A DNA stretch of 5,667 nucleotides from Acidobacteriota bacterium (GTDB lineage: Bacteria; Acidobacteriota; Terriglobia; Terriglobales; Acidobacteriaceae), in assembly GCA_021851625.1 (NCBI GenBank), contig JAJZCX010000109.1, forward strand, positions 1-5,667, written 5' to 3'. The position numbers were made by a program, and so were the translations under genes. How positions within the stretch are numbered: the first letter of the stretch is position 1; every line of letters begins with the position of its first letter. Shown here piece after piece: positions 5,177 to 5,667 of the stretch. The notes below the pieces were generated by a model. It had not been told where the DNA came from. It was given only the letters and a program-made list of their open reading frames with translations, and ran no database searches.

Positions 5177-5667
5177 ATGGAGCATGCCCGAAACTTCGTT
5201 GCCAGTTTACTGGCAGCTTGCAGCGCATTTCTGCTTGTGCTTCCGTTTCCTATTGCGGGGCCTGCACCGCTGTGGCGGCAGCAGATCGCATGGTTGGCGC
5301 TCGTTCCATTACTTGCGGCACTACTGCTGTTCAGTCGCACAGAGCGTGGCTGGCGTTGGATCGCGCGCAATCTCCTGCTCGGTTATTTCTGTGGTGTGCT
5401 TTGGTACGCGGGTACCTGTTACTGGGTGTATCCCACGATGTACCTCTACGGAAATCTTCCCCGTCCGCTGGCAGGGGGCATTCTCGTACTCTTCTGTCTG
5501 TACCTTGGACTGTACTTCGCACTCTTCGCACTGCTGGTCACGTTGACGCATCGCGCCACGGGTCGCTTTGCGTGGACACTCTTCTTCACGCCCTTCTTAT
5601 GGGTGGCCATGGAGTTGGCTTGCGCGCGCATCACCAGTTTTCCGTGGAATCAACTTGGCGTCTCGCA
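5177..5667 (+). CDS. lnt: Apolipoprotein N-acyltransferase, N-terminal part (cut by window end)
   Basis: The first 163 complete codons are present; the frame is open at the window edge, so the gene is partial. The start is ATG 5177: the in-frame TAA at 5117 is followed by no ATG, GTG or TTG before it. No Shine-Dalgarno is visible. Lnt transfers an acyl chain from a phospholipid to the N-terminal Cys of apolipoproteins in the inner membrane, the last step of lipoprotein maturation after Lgt and LspA. The visible part is the membrane region, with hydrophobic helices at about residues 8-27, 37-52, 66-83, 99-122 and 133-150. Two family signatures are clear: GYFCGVLWYAGTCYWV at 69-84, and a later ME-x8-FPWNQLGVS at 145-163, matching the usual E-W-L-R...G-F-P-W-x-x-L-G-Y-S. 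The nitrilase-like catalytic domain (Glu-Lys-Cys) lies beyond the window. The full protein is normally about 500-550 residues. Confidence 0.93.
   Translation, partial: MEHARNFVASLLAACSAFLLVLPFPIAGPAPLWRQQIAWLALVPLLAALLLFSRTERGWRWIARNLLLGYFCGVLWYAGTCYWVYPTMYLYGNLPRPLAGGILVLFCLYLGLYFALFALLVTLTHRATGRFAWTLFFTPFLWVAMELACARITSFPWNQLGVS

Noticed and set aside
5157..5546. Plus-strand frame of 129 codons over the start of lnt
   Set aside because: It is an out-of-frame shadow, rich in Cys, Ser and Arg. The true frame from 5177 gives recognisable Lnt motifs and stays open to the window edge.

Overview
The window reads as a stretch of chromosome from a moderately GC-rich, Gram-negative heterotroph, most likely an acidobacterium of the Terriglobales/Acidobacteriaceae type. 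I infer this from the style of the proteins: a small basic protein with a GRP motif and a KRWA tail, a secreted clan GH-A glycosidase, and a KimA-like permease with a cytoplasmic tail. The lnt gene points to an outer membrane and lipoproteins. No database search was possible, so the taxonomy is inference. I saw no tRNA, rRNA, CRISPR array, insertion sequence or prophage signal.

Layout, left to right. (1) Positions 1-316, minus strand: an 82-residue basic protein with a GTG start, a perfect AGGAGG site and a textbook intrinsic terminator. (2) Positions 317-607: a divergent intergenic region with a perfect 8+8 inverted repeat, a short peptide-like relic that resembles the start of a GntR/FCD regulator domain, and a candidate promoter for the next gene. 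(3) Positions 608-2230, plus strand: a secreted GH51-like/alpha-L-arabinofuranosidase-like glycoside hydrolase. (4) Positions 2231-2392: a convergent gap with three successive hairpins, one polarised for the minus strand and one usable on the plus strand. (5) Positions 2393-4756, minus strand: a 787-residue APC-superfamily permease with a C-terminal UspA-like domain. Its key membrane residues line up with the K+ site of Bacillus KimA. (6) Positions 4757-4884: a leader with mutually exclusive stems. (7) Positions 4885-5007, minus strand: a 40-codon single-pass membrane protein gene, easily overlooked, upstream of and co-directional with the permease. (8) Positions 5008-5176: a second divergent promoter region. 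(9) Position 5177 to the window end, plus strand: the 5' part of lnt, apolipoprotein N-acyltransferase, cut by the window edge.

How the genes may work together: the glycosidase is probably a stand-alone, periplasmic or secreted activity against arabinose- or other furanose/pyranose-containing plant or microbial polysaccharide. The 40-residue membrane peptide plus the permease look like one transcription unit. If the KimA resemblance holds, it would be a K+/H+ symporter with a small accessory subunit and a regulatory cytoplasmic domain. lnt is a housekeeping envelope gene that happens to share the intergenic region. The most interesting candidates here are the overlooked small membrane protein, the KimA-type residue set, and the structured leader between those two genes. 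None amounts to a demonstrated new system on sequence alone.
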